DNA of 64,000 nt from Symsagittifera roscoffensis (taxonomy: Eukaryota > Xenacoelomorpha > Acoela > Convolutidae). Every line of letters starts with the position of its first letter. Positions within the stretch are counted from its first letter, which is position 1. A program made the translations under genes and the position numbers. The stretch is taken from the NCBI RefSeq assembly GCF_963678635.1, contig NC_087064.1, positions 61,869,548 through 61,933,547 of the forward strand, given 5' to 3'. Below, in pieces: positions 48,821-58,549 of this stretch. The notes below the pieces were generated by a model. It saw only the letters and a program-made list of their open reading frames with translations. It had not been told where the DNA came from and searched no databases.

Positions 48821-50329
48821 TTATTTTGTGGGGAGAAGAAATAATTGAATTTTTCCATAATTTACCAATGTTGATCCTTGTGCTGTTGCTAGTTTACTGG
48901 ATGTTTCAAGAGGCGTTAGTTTTGGGTGTAATGATTTTATCTCATTCCATATGGGAATGTTTATTATGTTTGATTCTGCTCCTGAATCAATTAAAAAATC
49001 AATTTCAAGATCTGGTGGTTGAAATTCTTTGTTTCTTGGACTTTCTAAAAGAAATGGTATTGTCAAAATTTTTTCTTTGGGTTGTTCTTTTTGTATATTT
49101 TGATAGATGTGATTTGTATTCAAGCATTTTGTTTTGTCATTTTCATTGGATTGATTTGTAGTGTTGATTTCGTTAGTTTCTTGTGCCGTTTGTGTGGAAT
49201 GGATGGGTTCAATATAATAATTGTGAAGGAGTTCTAATTGATTTTCATATATATGTGATGAAAAAGGTTGTTCATATATAATAGGTTCGTAGTCATTTTC
49301 GACTGCTATCATATTTATGGAGGTAGTGTTTTCTGTATCACTTTCTGAATCTGATGATTCACAGTTTATATGATTTAGTTGTAGCTCGTTATTTCCTGTG
49401 TCATCAATACCTGGGGGGTCTGATGTTGTTTCTGGATTTGATTGTAATTGATTAATATTTTTTTGATGTTTAGGTGTACTACTTCTGTGGCGATTATTAG
49501 AATTATTATAATGGTTATTATTCCTGTGTGGTGATTGGGAATAATTTCTATAACGATTATTATAACTTGAATGTCGATTTTGTGAATTATTTCGTGATCT
49601 GTTTTGATAATTATTGTTTGGTCTGTTATAGTTTGATCTATTATATGAGTTATTCCTTGATCGATTGTTCGGGTAATTCTGGTTTCGGTTATTTGAATAA
49701 CTTCTATTTCGATTATTGGAGTAATTTCTATTTCTATTGTATGATGAGTTTCGTGATTGATTGTTTGGATAGTAATTATTCCTTGATTGGGAATTAGATC
49801 TAGAAACAAATTGTGTTGTGTTCGAATTTGATCTGGAGTAGTTATTTCGACTATTTGGTCTATTGTAATGATTTTGTGACGAATTTTGTGTATTTCTTCG
49901 TTCTGGTGATCTTCCTCTATAACTTGAGTTATATGGTGATTGAGTTCTCGTGTAATTGGTATTGTTCGGAAGTGGTTTTCCTGAACTGTTGTTGCTGTAT
50001 ACACTTTTGTTCGGTAGATTTCGATCTTTTTTCATGTACTGATAGAATGATTTATTCGGTTCTTTATATTTTTGAGGTTTGTTTTGATTGTCCTGTTGTT
50101 TTTGTCTACATTCAGAAATACTATGTCCGTATCGTCGGCAATAACTACACCATTTTTTGAAAGATGGTTTGCCTTTAAAGTTTGGGTGTTTTTCGTAAAT
50201 ATTGAGTATTTCAGTGATTTTTTCAACGAGGTCTGTATCTGATTCCTGTATATTATTGATATTTGTGGTAAATGTTTCAATTCGGTTAACATATTGTAAT
50301 TTCAGATTTTCTGTTTCTTCAAGTTTCAT
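48821..50329 (-). CDS. Element 4 nucleocapsid and protease part of Gag-Pol
   Basis: 502 codons. Zinc knuckle CSYCRRYGHSISEC near residues 61-75, then about 230 residues rich in Asn, Arg, Ser and Tyr (RNRSYSNNRNQNYPNN-like repeats) that look like an RNA-binding disordered region, then the protease with FLIDSGAESNIINI (DSGA in place of DTGA) near residue 455. It joins the capsid ORF ending at 50,319 across one slip and pol across two slips. The Met at 50,329 is probably internal. Confidence 0.85.
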   Translation of the reverse strand: MKLEETENLKLQYVNRIETFTTNINNIQESDTDLVEKITEILNIYEKHPNFKGKPSFKKWCSYCRRYGHSISECRQKQQDNQNKPQKYKEPNKSFYQYMKKDRNLPNKSVYSNNSSGKPLPNNTNYTRTQSPYNSSYRGRSPERRNTQNSSQNHYNRPNSRNNYSRSNSNTTQFVSRSNSQSRNNYYPNNQSRNSSYNRNRNYSNNRNRSYSNNRNQNYPNNRSRNNSYNRSNYNRPNNNYQNRSRNNSQNRHSSYNNRYRNYSQSPHRNNNHYNNSNNRHRSSTPKHQKNINQLQSNPETTSDPPGIDDTGNNELQLNHINCESSDSESDTENTTSINMIAVENDYEPIIYEQPFSSHIYENQLELLHNYYIEPIHSTQTAQETNEINTTNQSNENDKTKCLNTNHIYQNIQKEQPKEKILTIPFLLESPRNKEFQPPDLEIDFLIDSGAESNIINIPIWNEIKSLHPKLTPLETSSKLATAQGSTLVNYGKIQLFLLPTK

Positions 50330-51089
50330 TGTGATTTCCGCTTGCTCTAGTTTGTCTACTAGTTTTCGAATAGGAGGGGTGGGATGCTCTCTTTTTTATT
50401 GCTATTTTCCTTAATTGAGGTGTTAAGGTCATCATTAAGATTTCTGTCATTTTTGTGTTTTTATAGTCGTGTGTATTTAATGAATATGCTTTTCGAACTA
50501 GTGTTTCGATACGTACTGCTAATTGTTTGATGGTTTCATTTGGTAATCTGCGAATTTCAACTCTTTGTTGTTGTTTGTTTCTTTCGGAGTCAAACATTTT
50601 TGAAAATTCTTGTGTAAATCTTTTCCAATTTGATTTTATTTCTATAGGCAATACTGAAAACCATTTTTGGGCTGCGCCGTCTGAGGTTGTCTGTATCAAC
50701 GCTGTGCGTCGATGTATCCAATTTTGATGTAGTGGCGTATTAATTGGTTCAGGTCCTATATTTAAAATTAAATTTGCTGTTACTGCGTTTAAATAATCTT
50801 CTACAGAATATTCAGGGTCTGTTCCTGTGAATACCATTAATGGTTTGTTTGATGTTATTGATGATCCACCCATAAGGTATGGGTTCATTGTCATTTGTAA
50901 TGATTCTGCTGCATTTGGCATTTGTGAAAAATTCGAAAGTTGATTTTTTGTTATTTCGTGTTGTTGAAGGTAATATGGAAGTGGTATTTCATTTTGCATT
51001 TGTGTTGGTTGATACGAGTGTGTAATCATTGGGTTTTGTGGCTGAATTGGTTGAAAAGATTGTGTATTAATTGGGTTTTGCATTTGCAT
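50319..51089 (-). CDS. Element 4 gag capsid part
   Basis: 256 codons. After a Gln/Met/Pro/Asn-rich segment, residues about 80-230 form a capsid-like region (FTGTDPEYSVEDYLNAV, GAAQKWFSVLP, RRLPNETIKQLAVRIE) matching the retrotransposon Gag pattern. The last about 20 residues (YSKTSRQTRASG) are out-of-frame after a slip near 50,385; the true frame continues at 50,329. Confidence 0.8.
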   Translation of the reverse strand: MQMQNPINTQSFQPIQPQNPMITHSYQPTQMQNEIPLPYYLQQHEITKNQLSNFSQMPNAAESLQMTMNPYLMGGSSITSNKPLMVFTGTDPEYSVEDYLNAVTANLILNIGPEPINTPLHQNWIHRRTALIQTTSDGAAQKWFSVLPIEIKSNWKRFTQEFSKMFDSERNKQQQRVEIRRLPNETIKQLAVRIETLVRKAYSLNTHDYKNTKMTEILMMTLTPQLRKIAIKKRASHPSYSKTSRQTRASGNHNET

Positions 51090-51352
51090 TGGTTGTTGAT
51101 TTTGTGTATCTGTTGGGGTGGAGAAAAAATTCTATGATATGTATACGGTTTTTGCACTCCTTGTCCACGATATTCTTGAGTGTATGGTGCAAATATATCT
51201 GGTTGTAAATAATCATCATCAGAGGATAAATAATCCGTTTGATGAGATGCTTGCTTTTTATTTTTATTCTGTTGAAAGAATGGGTAATTTTCACTACGAT
51301 CCTGTGGAGGATGTGAATTAGTTTGAAAATTTACTGAATTGGTTGTTGCCAT
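51026..51352 (-). CDS. Element 4 gag N-terminal part
   Basis: 108 codons from ATG 51,352 (MATTNSVNFQ), polar and Gln-rich. It overlaps the 51,089 ORF in another frame; a slip in the T/C run near 51,120 joins them. The frame is also open upstream of the ATG back to the TAA at 51,424, and is the same frame as ORF B. Confidence 0.6.
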   Translation of the reverse strand: MATTNSVNFQTNSHPPQDRSENYPFFQQNKNKKQASHQTDYLSSDDDYLQPDIFAPYTQEYRGQGVQKPYTYHRIFSPPQQIHKINNQCKCKTQLIHNLFNQFSHKTQ

Positions 51353-51421
51353 TGGGTTATCCCAATATCGAGATCTTATCTGATTATTATTATTTTTTCG
51401 GGGGGGATAGTTTGTTTTTGA

Positions 51422-52601
51422 TTAATGTGTGTAATTATAATTGTGTTCCGCAAAATTGTTTCTTGTGAACGTTCTGCGTGTTTTTGACGGTATTGTCATG
51501 GGTCTATATGTTTGATAATCCATTTGTGAATATTTTGGGGCAACCGAAGGTTTAACGGTTGATTGTAAGGTTACCTGTGCTAGTGAAGTGTTTGTATTTC
51601 TTGGTGTTGTTAAATTTGGACGTATTGGTGAAATACTTTGTTGTGTAGTTGTTGTTGTTTGGACAATTTCTTCATTTATGAAGTGTGATGGTGTCTGAAT
51701 ATCTTGTTGAGTGAGGTTCCTAGTTCCATTAAGGTTTTCATTGTGTATGACGGTCGAGTTTAAACTGTTATTTCGCGTATCGGGTAAAAATGTATTGTAG
51801 TTTAATGGTGTTGCATCAATGGATAATGGTATTACTCTTACATAATCTCTTATATAAGATATTGTACTTATTGCTTGACTTGCAATTGATTGTGGGATAT
51901 TTATAAATGCATAATGAGACTATTCGGGGTCCCAAACATAGTCTGACTGCTCTGTGATGGCGGTATCATCGTTTGAATTTTGAGGTCTAAAATTTTTTCT
52001 TGCTTGTGAAATTAAATCTATATTATGTGTGAAATAATCTATTATAAACCATGCCAAAATTTTTTGTAAGTCATGTTTTGTATGTTGTGAAAATAGTGTG
52101 ATTTCATGTCGTACCTTTATATGTTTGGATGTCTCTGTCGGTGAGACACTTGGGATTGGAATTTCGTTTTCTAATATTGAGATATAACTATATATTATGG
52201 CAAAAAATTCATTAGTGAATATGGAATTTGCTCTTTGTGAGTTATAATATTGTATGCTTTTTATGTATTCTGAGAATACTTTTGAAAATTCTAAATCAAG
52301 GTCGTCTGTTTGAATTACATATTTGCGGTGATTCGGGTTTGGTGAGCTGAATTCTATGGTGTAGATTCCGTATTGTTGTGTCAAATTACATATATCTTTA
52401 AAATAATAATGTAATAATTTGTCTTTTGATCTTTACATCTGGGAACTCTGCTTTACATGGGCTGATTCCGGGTTCAAATAAATTTAGTAGTAAATTCTTG
52501 CAAAGTATATGCTGTCCTCTATCATTGGGTGCATCTACGAGGAAGGGGAAGATATCGTCATCATCTGGACTATCTTCACTTGGAGTGTGTGTTTGGCTCA
52601 T
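51422..52601 (-). CDS. ORF B of element 4, upstream of gag, interrupted
   Basis: It starts at ATG 52,601 (MSQTHTPSEDSPDDDD), overlapping ORF A by 26 bases. A slip in an A run near 52,430 moves it to the frame of 52,384-51,920. There a TAG at 51,922-51,920 interrupts; the same frame continues for 165 codons of Thr/Ser/Asn-rich text to a TAA at 51,424. Full span would be about 390 residues: acidic start, a folded-looking middle (residues about 70-220) and a disordered end. No family recognised. Position before gag is unusual; it may be a regulatory or structural protein. Confidence 0.55.
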
Positions 52602-53043
52602 TTTTTCGTTTAATGACTGTTAATAGGTAATTATCGATGTGTCTAATTGGTTGATTCCAGTTATATAAGTGTACTGGTTTGTGTTTATATTGCTTTTTTA
52701 TTCGTCTTTTTCCTCTTTTTGATGAATTCGAAGTTGTTTCTGAGTCGGAAAAATATAATTGATCGTGAATGGGGCAATTTTTATCTATAGATTCTTTTAA
52801 TTTATAAAGTTCGTCTAAATTGCTGGCTTCTGATTCTGAAAATGCGTTTCTATTTTTGGAAAATCTTTTTCGTGTTATTTGTCTTTGTTTGTTTATTATT
52901 TTTCTTTTTAGTGTTTGTCGTTTTGTTCTAATATATCCAACTGTTTGTGTATGAGGTGTGATTACAAGGTCGTATTTTCTGTTATCTATTTCACAGTTGT
53001 GTAAAACGATTGTTTGTTTGTTTCCTAGATTTTTAAATGACAT
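52576..53043 (-). CDS. ORF A of element 4, small basic protein upstream of gag
   Basis: 155 codons from ATG 53,043. Strongly basic, with clusters RTKRQTLKRKIINKQRQ and SKRGKRRIKKQYKHK, separated by an acidic patch (FSESEASNLDELYKLKES). The composition suits a nucleic-acid-binding or nuclear protein such as a transactivator or RNA exporter, but no family is recognised. Its end overlaps ORF B. Confidence 0.55.
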   Translation of the reverse strand: MSFKNLGNKQTIVLHNCEIDNRKYDLVITPHTQTVGYIRTKRQTLKRKIINKQRQITRKRFSKNRNAFSESEASNLDELYKLKESIDKNCPIHDQLYFSDSETTSNSSKRGKRRIKKQYKHKPVHLYNWNQPIRHIDNYLLTVIKRKNEPNTHSK

Positions 53044-54277
53044 AAGGTTTAGGATGACGGATGCAAAAAGTTGTTAGATGATTTCTATTTTCTTAAATTG
53101 TTAGTCCTTACGATTTTTTGGTTAGCTTAACCTGGGTCTATTTGTTCAGGGTTGGAGAGAAAAGTATATCGATTCCGAAGAATGATTTTTACTTTCTCGT
53201 GGCTAGTATAAGTTAAGGTGTTAACTTACTTAATCTTACTTAAGGGTAGTGATTGTGTTCAAGGGTTGGAGAATAGTAAATCGATCCACAAGGTTCAGGT
53301 ATAATTAGAACGCGAGTAGTTCGTTAGATACTATTTTAAACTTACTAAGTCTAAGATTTATCCTGGGTCTTGATAAGAGGAGGGTTCAAGTGAAGGATGA
53401 ATAACCGAAGTTCTTCACTGTTTATCCTAATTTGAATGATTAGTTTTGTTCAAAAATTTCTATTAGTCTTGGGTTTTTTGAAAGGGTTGGATAGTGAATC
53501 GACGTTTGAGGTCGTTAGACACTAGCTAAGTGGGTGGTGGAGAACAAAATTGTTCTTTTTGATCCAAGGATAGGCCTTGATGATCAAGTTTTGTAAATTT
53601 AATTAAATAGAAAATTAATTAAGATCCAAGGATAAGCCTTGATGATCTGATTTTAAGATTAAGTGAATTTAAGTTTAAAATGGTTTAAATTTATTTAAGA
53701 AAAGATTTAGTGGCTTTATGATGTTAGTGAGCTTATGATTGCTGTTATGTTTTAGGTGATGAAGCTGGGACAACTGATAATTTTATGATTACTAACAGTT
53801 TATTGTCATGCTACTAATTTTTATTTTGATTTTCAATAAATATTTTCCAAACATGTTTTGTAGAATACTGCAGAATTTTAGGAAAACGATCTGAGATCTT
53901 TTTATCAATCGTTATTGTATATTAATATTTTGTTTAGCGCCTGAAATGATTATGAAGATTGACTTCAAGATTTTATGTTTGCAAATGAAAATCTAAATTC
54001 ATTGCTAATAAAATTCTAAATATAAAAGTTTGTGTTGGCTTTTGCCGTACTATCATATAACTATTTGGTAAGTTTCTACTTTGTCGTATGTCGTCTCTGG
54101 TTCGAGGTCTTCTTGCATTTCCGGGTAGTTCTCTTATCGTTCGGAATATTGGCTCTGATCTATTGAGTCGTAGAGACATTTCGATTAAATTATCGTCGTA
54201 TAACACTTTTTTTAAAAATGTTTTGTCTAAATTCTAATCTATTTTTGGTTAATTCTAAGCTATTAAGGTCTTGTTCG
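53044..54277 (-). other. 5' leader of element 4, 1.2 kb
   Basis: Long untranslated leader between primer site and ORF A. Contains two AGCCTTGATGATC-containing repeats (53,570 and 53,632) and paired AGGGTTGGA repeats near 53,151, 53,259 and 53,480. A 77-codon frame (54,206-53,973) follows the primer site but is not supported. Confidence 0.5.
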
Positions 54278-54295
54278 GGACTTATGGTCGCACCA
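54278..54295 (-). other. Primer binding site of element 4
   Basis: Minus strand TGGTGCGACCATAAGTCC starts two bases after the CA end of the 5' LTR, as in retroviruses. It is the complement of a tRNA 3' end with CCA; the tRNA species is not identified. Confidence 0.75.
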
Positions 54296-54297
54296 GA

Positions 54298-54707
54298 TGA
54301 GTTATGACCGATGTGGTTAACTCATAGAGTAATTTCGGATAGGGTACACCGTCTGCTCGTCACGCTATCTTATTTTCGGCCGGATAGATTCGTGCAGCTT
54401 CTTAGTCTAATACCGATCCTAATCTTACTCTTATACTATCTAGTCTCAGGTTGTTTAACTAGTCTCTGCTAGGCTCAATAGATCTAGGGTATACTGGTTT
54501 ATTGCGGCTGCTGAAGTTCCTTTGGAGAGGCAACTAAATTCTAAGTTAAATTCAAATCTCTCTGGTGCTGAAATTACAAGTAATTTCAGCACTTACAAAT
54601 AAGTGGGTTGTTAGTTAGATGGATCATGATTGGTTAATATTAAATACTTTACAGAGGTAAAATATCTAATTTATCCAATCATAAAATGTAGTTTAGATCA
54701 GGTTCCA
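54298..54707 (-). repeat. 5' LTR of element 4
   Basis: 410 bp, minus sense TGGAACCTGATC to AACTCA, TG...CA ended, followed outside by the GTAT duplication. Carries the stem-loop at 54,565-54,592. Confidence 0.93.
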
Positions 54708-54755
54708 GTATTATGTACTCCTTAACAGCATAGCCAGGCAGCAGGGTCCTTCCTT
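54708..54755 (-). pseudogene. Filamin-like exon, part upstream of the element 4 insertion
   Basis: Minus-strand TLLPGYAVKEYI reads up to the GTAT duplication and continues in frame with QQEVVTTDTV at 35,870 after removal of the element. LLPG.YAV fits the filamin repeat strand that follows the DVYSVR end of the next exon upstream. The acceptor near 54,755 is weak. Confidence 0.6.
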
Positions 54756-55045
54756 CATAAATTTAACTTGAATTATTTAATAAATCAACATGCTCAAAAT
54801 GATGGCAAAATTTATTTGATAATGAGTATATCCCCAATGTTTTTCTCTCAGGCTTGAAGCTGGATTGCGAATTAAACAATATATAGCGCGAAAACAATTT
54901 ATTATTTTGTCAACTCAAAAACGACGCATTTCACTCAATCTGACTCGACCGAGATGAAAACTGATAAATTTTACTTAATTGCCCTCTAATTACGACTTAA
55001 CTATAGATGTCGTGATGTAACGTCACCCTAGTTGGTGAGTCCTAC
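54756..55045. other. Filamin-like intron
   Basis: About 290 bases of AT-rich sequence between exons, with donor GTAGGA at 55,045. No other feature. Confidence 0.5.
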
Positions 55046-55169
55046 CTGACAGAGTATACATCCTCCACTTCCTTGCAGTCCATAGTAACCCTCGACGGAC
55101 CGTCCAGAGGTACCTGGAGAGTACCCTTGCCCGCATTGCACGTGTTCACCTCAAACTTACACGACTTGC
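55046..55169 (-). pseudogene. Filamin-like exon (start of an Ig-like repeat)
   Basis: Bounded by TTTCAG|GC and TCAG|GTAGGA. It reads SCKFEVNTCNAGKGTLQVPL, then DGPSRVTMDCKEVED, the typical first half of a filamin Ig-like repeat (F.V.T.NAG.G.L, GPS). Phase fits the exon at 56,385-56,543 exactly: the split Gly codon completes ETGKSC. Confidence 0.85.
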
Positions 55170-56384
55170 CTGAAATTAGTTAAGTTCACTTGTAAGCACT
55201 CGTAACAAAAAATAAAACACAAGTTTTAACCAGTCAAATCAAATTTCATGCAACCAGCTTGCTCGCTGACAGTTTATCTCGCGTATAAATAGCTCTATTT
55301 TAAAAAAAACTCACTGAAATTGGGAGTAGTTCCTAAATTCTCATGAGGATAACTTGTTTAAGAACTATGAGATTTTTTATTCATCAATTTTTGCATTTTA
55401 ATTGGTTTTCATTCATACATTTTTGCTAGTACAAGCTCCACTGAAGTATCAAAAGCATTCTATCAATGGCACTTTTACACACACATTCGAAGCGGAGCTT
55501 CGCTCCACTGGCGATACAACAAACATATATCGTAGAAAAAATGAAACAAAGCCATAAATGTTTTAAAAAGCTAGGTCTACAAACATTTAAACTTTCGTCT
55601 GTCTCGATAAAATTTCCTTCCAAGCAAAAATGCCATACAATTGAATGATAATTTAGCAACGGAACAAAACTTGCGAAGACGAAACAAAGCCTACAATCTT
55701 TGAGCAGACACAAGTTGAGCCGAAAAAATGATTTAAAAAAAATAAATTTAAAGTCGCCATTGGAACTACAATTGAAATTGCTTACAGTACAAGAAAAATC
55801 AGCGTAACTAGGCCGACAATCTTTGAGCAGGCACCAGTTGAACAGAAAAAAGATTTTACAAAAAAATTTAACATCTTTCAAGTCCCTCCCTGAAACTGGA
55901 ATGAACAACACTTGAAGTTGCAAGCTCAAAGAAAGTTGCTTACAGCACAACAAGCAAAACCCGTGATGTGGCCGACAAAACTTGAGCAGTCAAACGAACA
56001 TCCGACTTTCGCTGAAAAAAATTAGCCGACAAAACTTGAGCAGTCAAACGAACATCCGACTTTCGCTGAAAAAAAAGTTTCAATTGCATACAATTGGAAA
56101 AAAAAAACACGGTCCGCCGAGACTCGACCCCAGACACCTTGGGAAACGTACCTGGAAATGGGAAGGGGTAAATAGAGGGAGTAGAAGAAGCGAATAGAAC
56201 GTCTCACAGATTTAGCTGATTTTGTTAAACTAGTTGTTAACCCGAAAGTTATAGGTATAATCCGATTTGATAATCGCAAGCGTAAAGAGCCTCCTTTTTT
56301 GAAATCCTATTCACAGCTGAAAAAATTAAGAGGTTATCCTCTGGACCACGATGTGCTGGAATACTGAAACCCACTATTACCGAC
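55170..56384. other. Filamin-like intron with repeated motifs
   Basis: Donor GTCGGT at 56,384 and acceptor TTTCAG at 55,170. It contains the repeats listed separately and no gene. Confidence 0.5.
55660..56075. repeat. Diverged tandem repeats in a filamin intron
   Basis: Degenerate units around GCCGACAATCTTTGAGCAG at about 55,690, 55,820 and 55,970. The last is duplicated almost exactly with a 53-bp period (GCCGACAAAACTTGAGCAGT at 55,971 and 56,024). Confidence 0.75.
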
Positions 56385-56543
56385 CTGTCTCTCCCTGGTA
56401 GAGTCCGGGTCCGTCCGCAAACACTCCAGTCGCATCCTACCTCGCAGGCCCCACTTTGAAGAGGAACGGACTGCCGGACACATGTGCACCCCACACTCGG
56501 TGGTCTCCGTTCTCAACTGGGATGATCTTGATCGAATATTTAC
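56385..56543 (-). pseudogene. Filamin-like exon with an in-frame TAG
   Basis: Acceptor CCAG|GTAAA and donor ACAG|GTCGGT. It reads KYSIKIIPVENGDH and VSGSPFLFKVGPAR (end of one filamin repeat), then DATGVFADGPGLYQGETG (start of the next). A TAG at 56,439-56,437 separates them where one residue is expected (CAG to TAG is one step). No frameshift within the exon. Confidence 0.85.
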
Positions 56544-56635
56544 CTGGAATTTCATCCATATACGAAAAAATAAGGTTTTTTTTAAAAAAAATCTTTTACA
56601 ATCAACGTTTTTTCCGTGTTGAAAATCAGTAATAA

Positions 56636-57026
56636 TGGAACCAATTCTAAATTAGTATTTATAAACCAATCATATTATTGATAAAACTATCTCTATAAAA
56701 TATTACTAACTAAACAATCATACTCCATCTCTAACATTGACACTTATTTGTAAGAGTTGAAACTACTTACGTAGTTTCAGCACCAGAACAATTTGAATTA
56801 ACCTTAGAATACAGTTGTTCTCCTTCTGGATAAACTCCAAGAAAACTCGCGAAAACCAGTGTACACTAGATCTGTTGAGACAAGGAGATATAAGAGTGAG
56901 ATTAAGATCGGTATTAGACTAAGAAGTTGCACGAATCTATCCGGCCGAAAATAAGATAGCGTGACGAGCAGACGGTGTACCTTATCTGAAATTACTCTAT
57001 GAGTACAGGCCAAAGGTCATAACTCA
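56636..57026 (+). repeat. Diverged solo LTR of the element 4 family, inverted
   Basis: 391 bp, orientation opposite to element 4. Strong similarity over the half nearest AACTCA (57,026) and weaker elsewhere. Near-duplicated flanks ATAA/ATAG. Lies in the intron between the exons at 56.5 and 57.4 kb. Formed by LTR recombination of an older copy. Confidence 0.85.
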
Positions 57027-57309
57027 ATAGCAACAACCGAATTTAGGTCATGCGGATTCTTTTGCGTAGCTAATGAAACAAAATCATGAAAAATTTCAAT
57101 CGTTCGAACCGTTTTTTTTTTAAATTAAAGCTGGTTCATGCTCTAAGTGTGTATAAGGTATGATAGATGGTTAAGCTGCTTGCTCAGAAATTTATCATAC
57201 CGAAGTTCTTTTTAATCGAGTTTTGAAAGTCTCCTGCAATCAAATAAAAAATTGTGGCTTGGTTGATCGATAGTTAGACTACCTTGGTGGTCGATATTTT
57301 GCACCTCAC
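57027..57309. other. Filamin-like intron part
   Basis: AT-rich; donor GTGAGG at 57,309. About 13 residues expected between this exon and the next are missing, so a small exon was lost or replaced here. Confidence 0.45.
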
Positions 57310-57418
57310 ATGGGAGCTTCTCTTCCAGTTGGACAGATGAGACGTGCCTCGATCCCCCTCGCATTGTGCACGTTCGGCAGAGTGATCACGAAAGAGGCCG
57401 GCTCCTCAGGCGCAAAAG
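57310..57418 (-). pseudogene. Filamin-like exon (part of an Ig-like repeat)
   Basis: Acceptor TTTCAG|CT, donor CCAT|GTGAGG. Reads EEPASFVITLPNVHNARGIE then RLICPTGREAPM without stops, resembling the early strands of a filamin repeat. Its 3' phase does not fit the next exon directly. Confidence 0.7.
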
Positions 57419-58033
57419 CTGAAATAGCGAAAGTTAATGTTCAGTTAATACTCTTAGTACGAAAGTTTTCAATTTACGAGTTGAATCGATAAGAGAGCAC
57501 GAATACAACTACCCAACCGTCATATATAACAATTTTCAATTGAGTTCACTGGAATTGGGAATGAGCTTGCGGTGCGCTTTTGTATCAACTCGGGTAAACT
57601 CGGAAAGTCGTTCCATGGAGAAAAAAAAGGTCAAACCGTTAAAAATTTCAAATAAGAATATGGCCAAGCCAACAGACAGGCTGCAATCAGACCCCAAAGA
57701 TTTTGCTGCTATATAAAGCAAATTCTGCTGCTTCATAGAACTTTTTTCGAATTTCTGAGAAAAAGAGCAGGTTTTTCAAGAAGTTATAGTATAGTAGAGC
57801 ATAGATACGTATATTTTATTTCCGAGAAACCGAATTGCAGCTTTCGTTTTTTATTTTAAAAAGATTTTTAAAGAAAAAATGACATAGTCTGCCGTATGAT
57901 TGAAGTTCTGCTCTATCTGCTGTTCTGTAAAATATTCTGCCAGCAGAATTCTTTGGGGACTGGTTGTAATGACCTGAAGAAAACGGAAAAAAACTACTAA
58001 TTATTTTTGAATTATTTTTACAAGCCAAATGTG

Positions 58034-58212
58034 AACTAATTTTAGTTTTCCAAAGGAATAGCAATTTCAAGAGAAAGTATATGGCCTAATGAGTGAAGTT
58101 CGAGAATATTTTTCGATTGACACTTTTTAGATAAAACTAACTTAAATTGATTAAACTGGGCTAATGAGTGAATTTGCTATTCCTTTGGAAAATTTGAAAA
58201 CTAAAATTAGTT
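58034..58212. repeat. Inverted repeat, MITE-like
   Basis: Arms around ACTAATTTTAGTTTTCCAAA (58,035) and its complement near 58,180-58,206, both including GGAATAGCAA/TTGCTATTCC. A CTAATGAGTGAA direct repeat lies inside. Confidence 0.6.
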
Positions 58213-58549
58213 GATGTTTGCCTCATTTGTATTTTCGTGACAGAAGAGAGTAAATTGGCTTCTTTTTAGCAAAAAACAAATTGTCTGAACTGAAAATGAA
58301 ATGAACAGGGGAGTCTGGGATGCGCTGGTCATTGAGCTTCACGTTCACTTAGTTCTGCCCTGATAAACAAACACACACTACAATCAAAATTCTATTTTAA
58401 ACGGATCTATACTAGAGGCCAGCTAAAGCTGGAAATACCTGTTTTATAACTTTTGTGTTTTTGTACTGATGAGGAAGGACAAGGGTAATTTCAAAAATTA
58501 GTCTTCAACTAAAACCTTAGTTGGTTCTCTAATGAAAAATAACTGAGAA

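Larger units (their letters stand above)
35875..54707 (-). mobile_element. Element 4: 18.8-kb retrovirus-like LTR element with Env-like and extra ORFs
   Basis: 410-bp LTRs at both ends (about 99% identical), flanked by the duplication GTAT (35,871-35,874 and 54,708-54,711). On the minus strand: 5' LTR, primer site, leader, ORF A, ORF B, gag-pro-pol, ORF C, ORF D, Env-like ORFs, ORF E, a 1.6-kb 3' region, 3' LTR. Pol order is Ty3/gypsy-like. At least eight single-base slips and three in-frame stops interrupt its frames; most slips lie in homopolymers. A second copy starts at 61,524 and a diverged solo LTR lies at 56,636, so the family is multicopy. The gene content is that of a complex retrovirus. 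Confidence 0.92.

Noticed and set aside
49375-50004. Ile/Thr-rich minus frame and Tyr-rich plus frame (49,528-49,797)
   Set aside because: Out-of-frame readings of the Asn/Arg/Ser-rich nucleocapsid repeats.
53973-54206. 77-codon frame just after the primer site of element 4
   Set aside because: No family signal and no comparison copy in the window; could be a spliced leader exon but not supportable.
55426-55953. 175-codon minus-strand frame
   Set aside because: Lies in diverged tandem repeats inside an intron; Cys/Phe/Leu-rich text repeats with the unit and has no family signal.
56105-56160. tRNA-like GGTCGAGTCTC (minus strand)
   Set aside because: Only a B-box-like string; no cloverleaf can be built around it.
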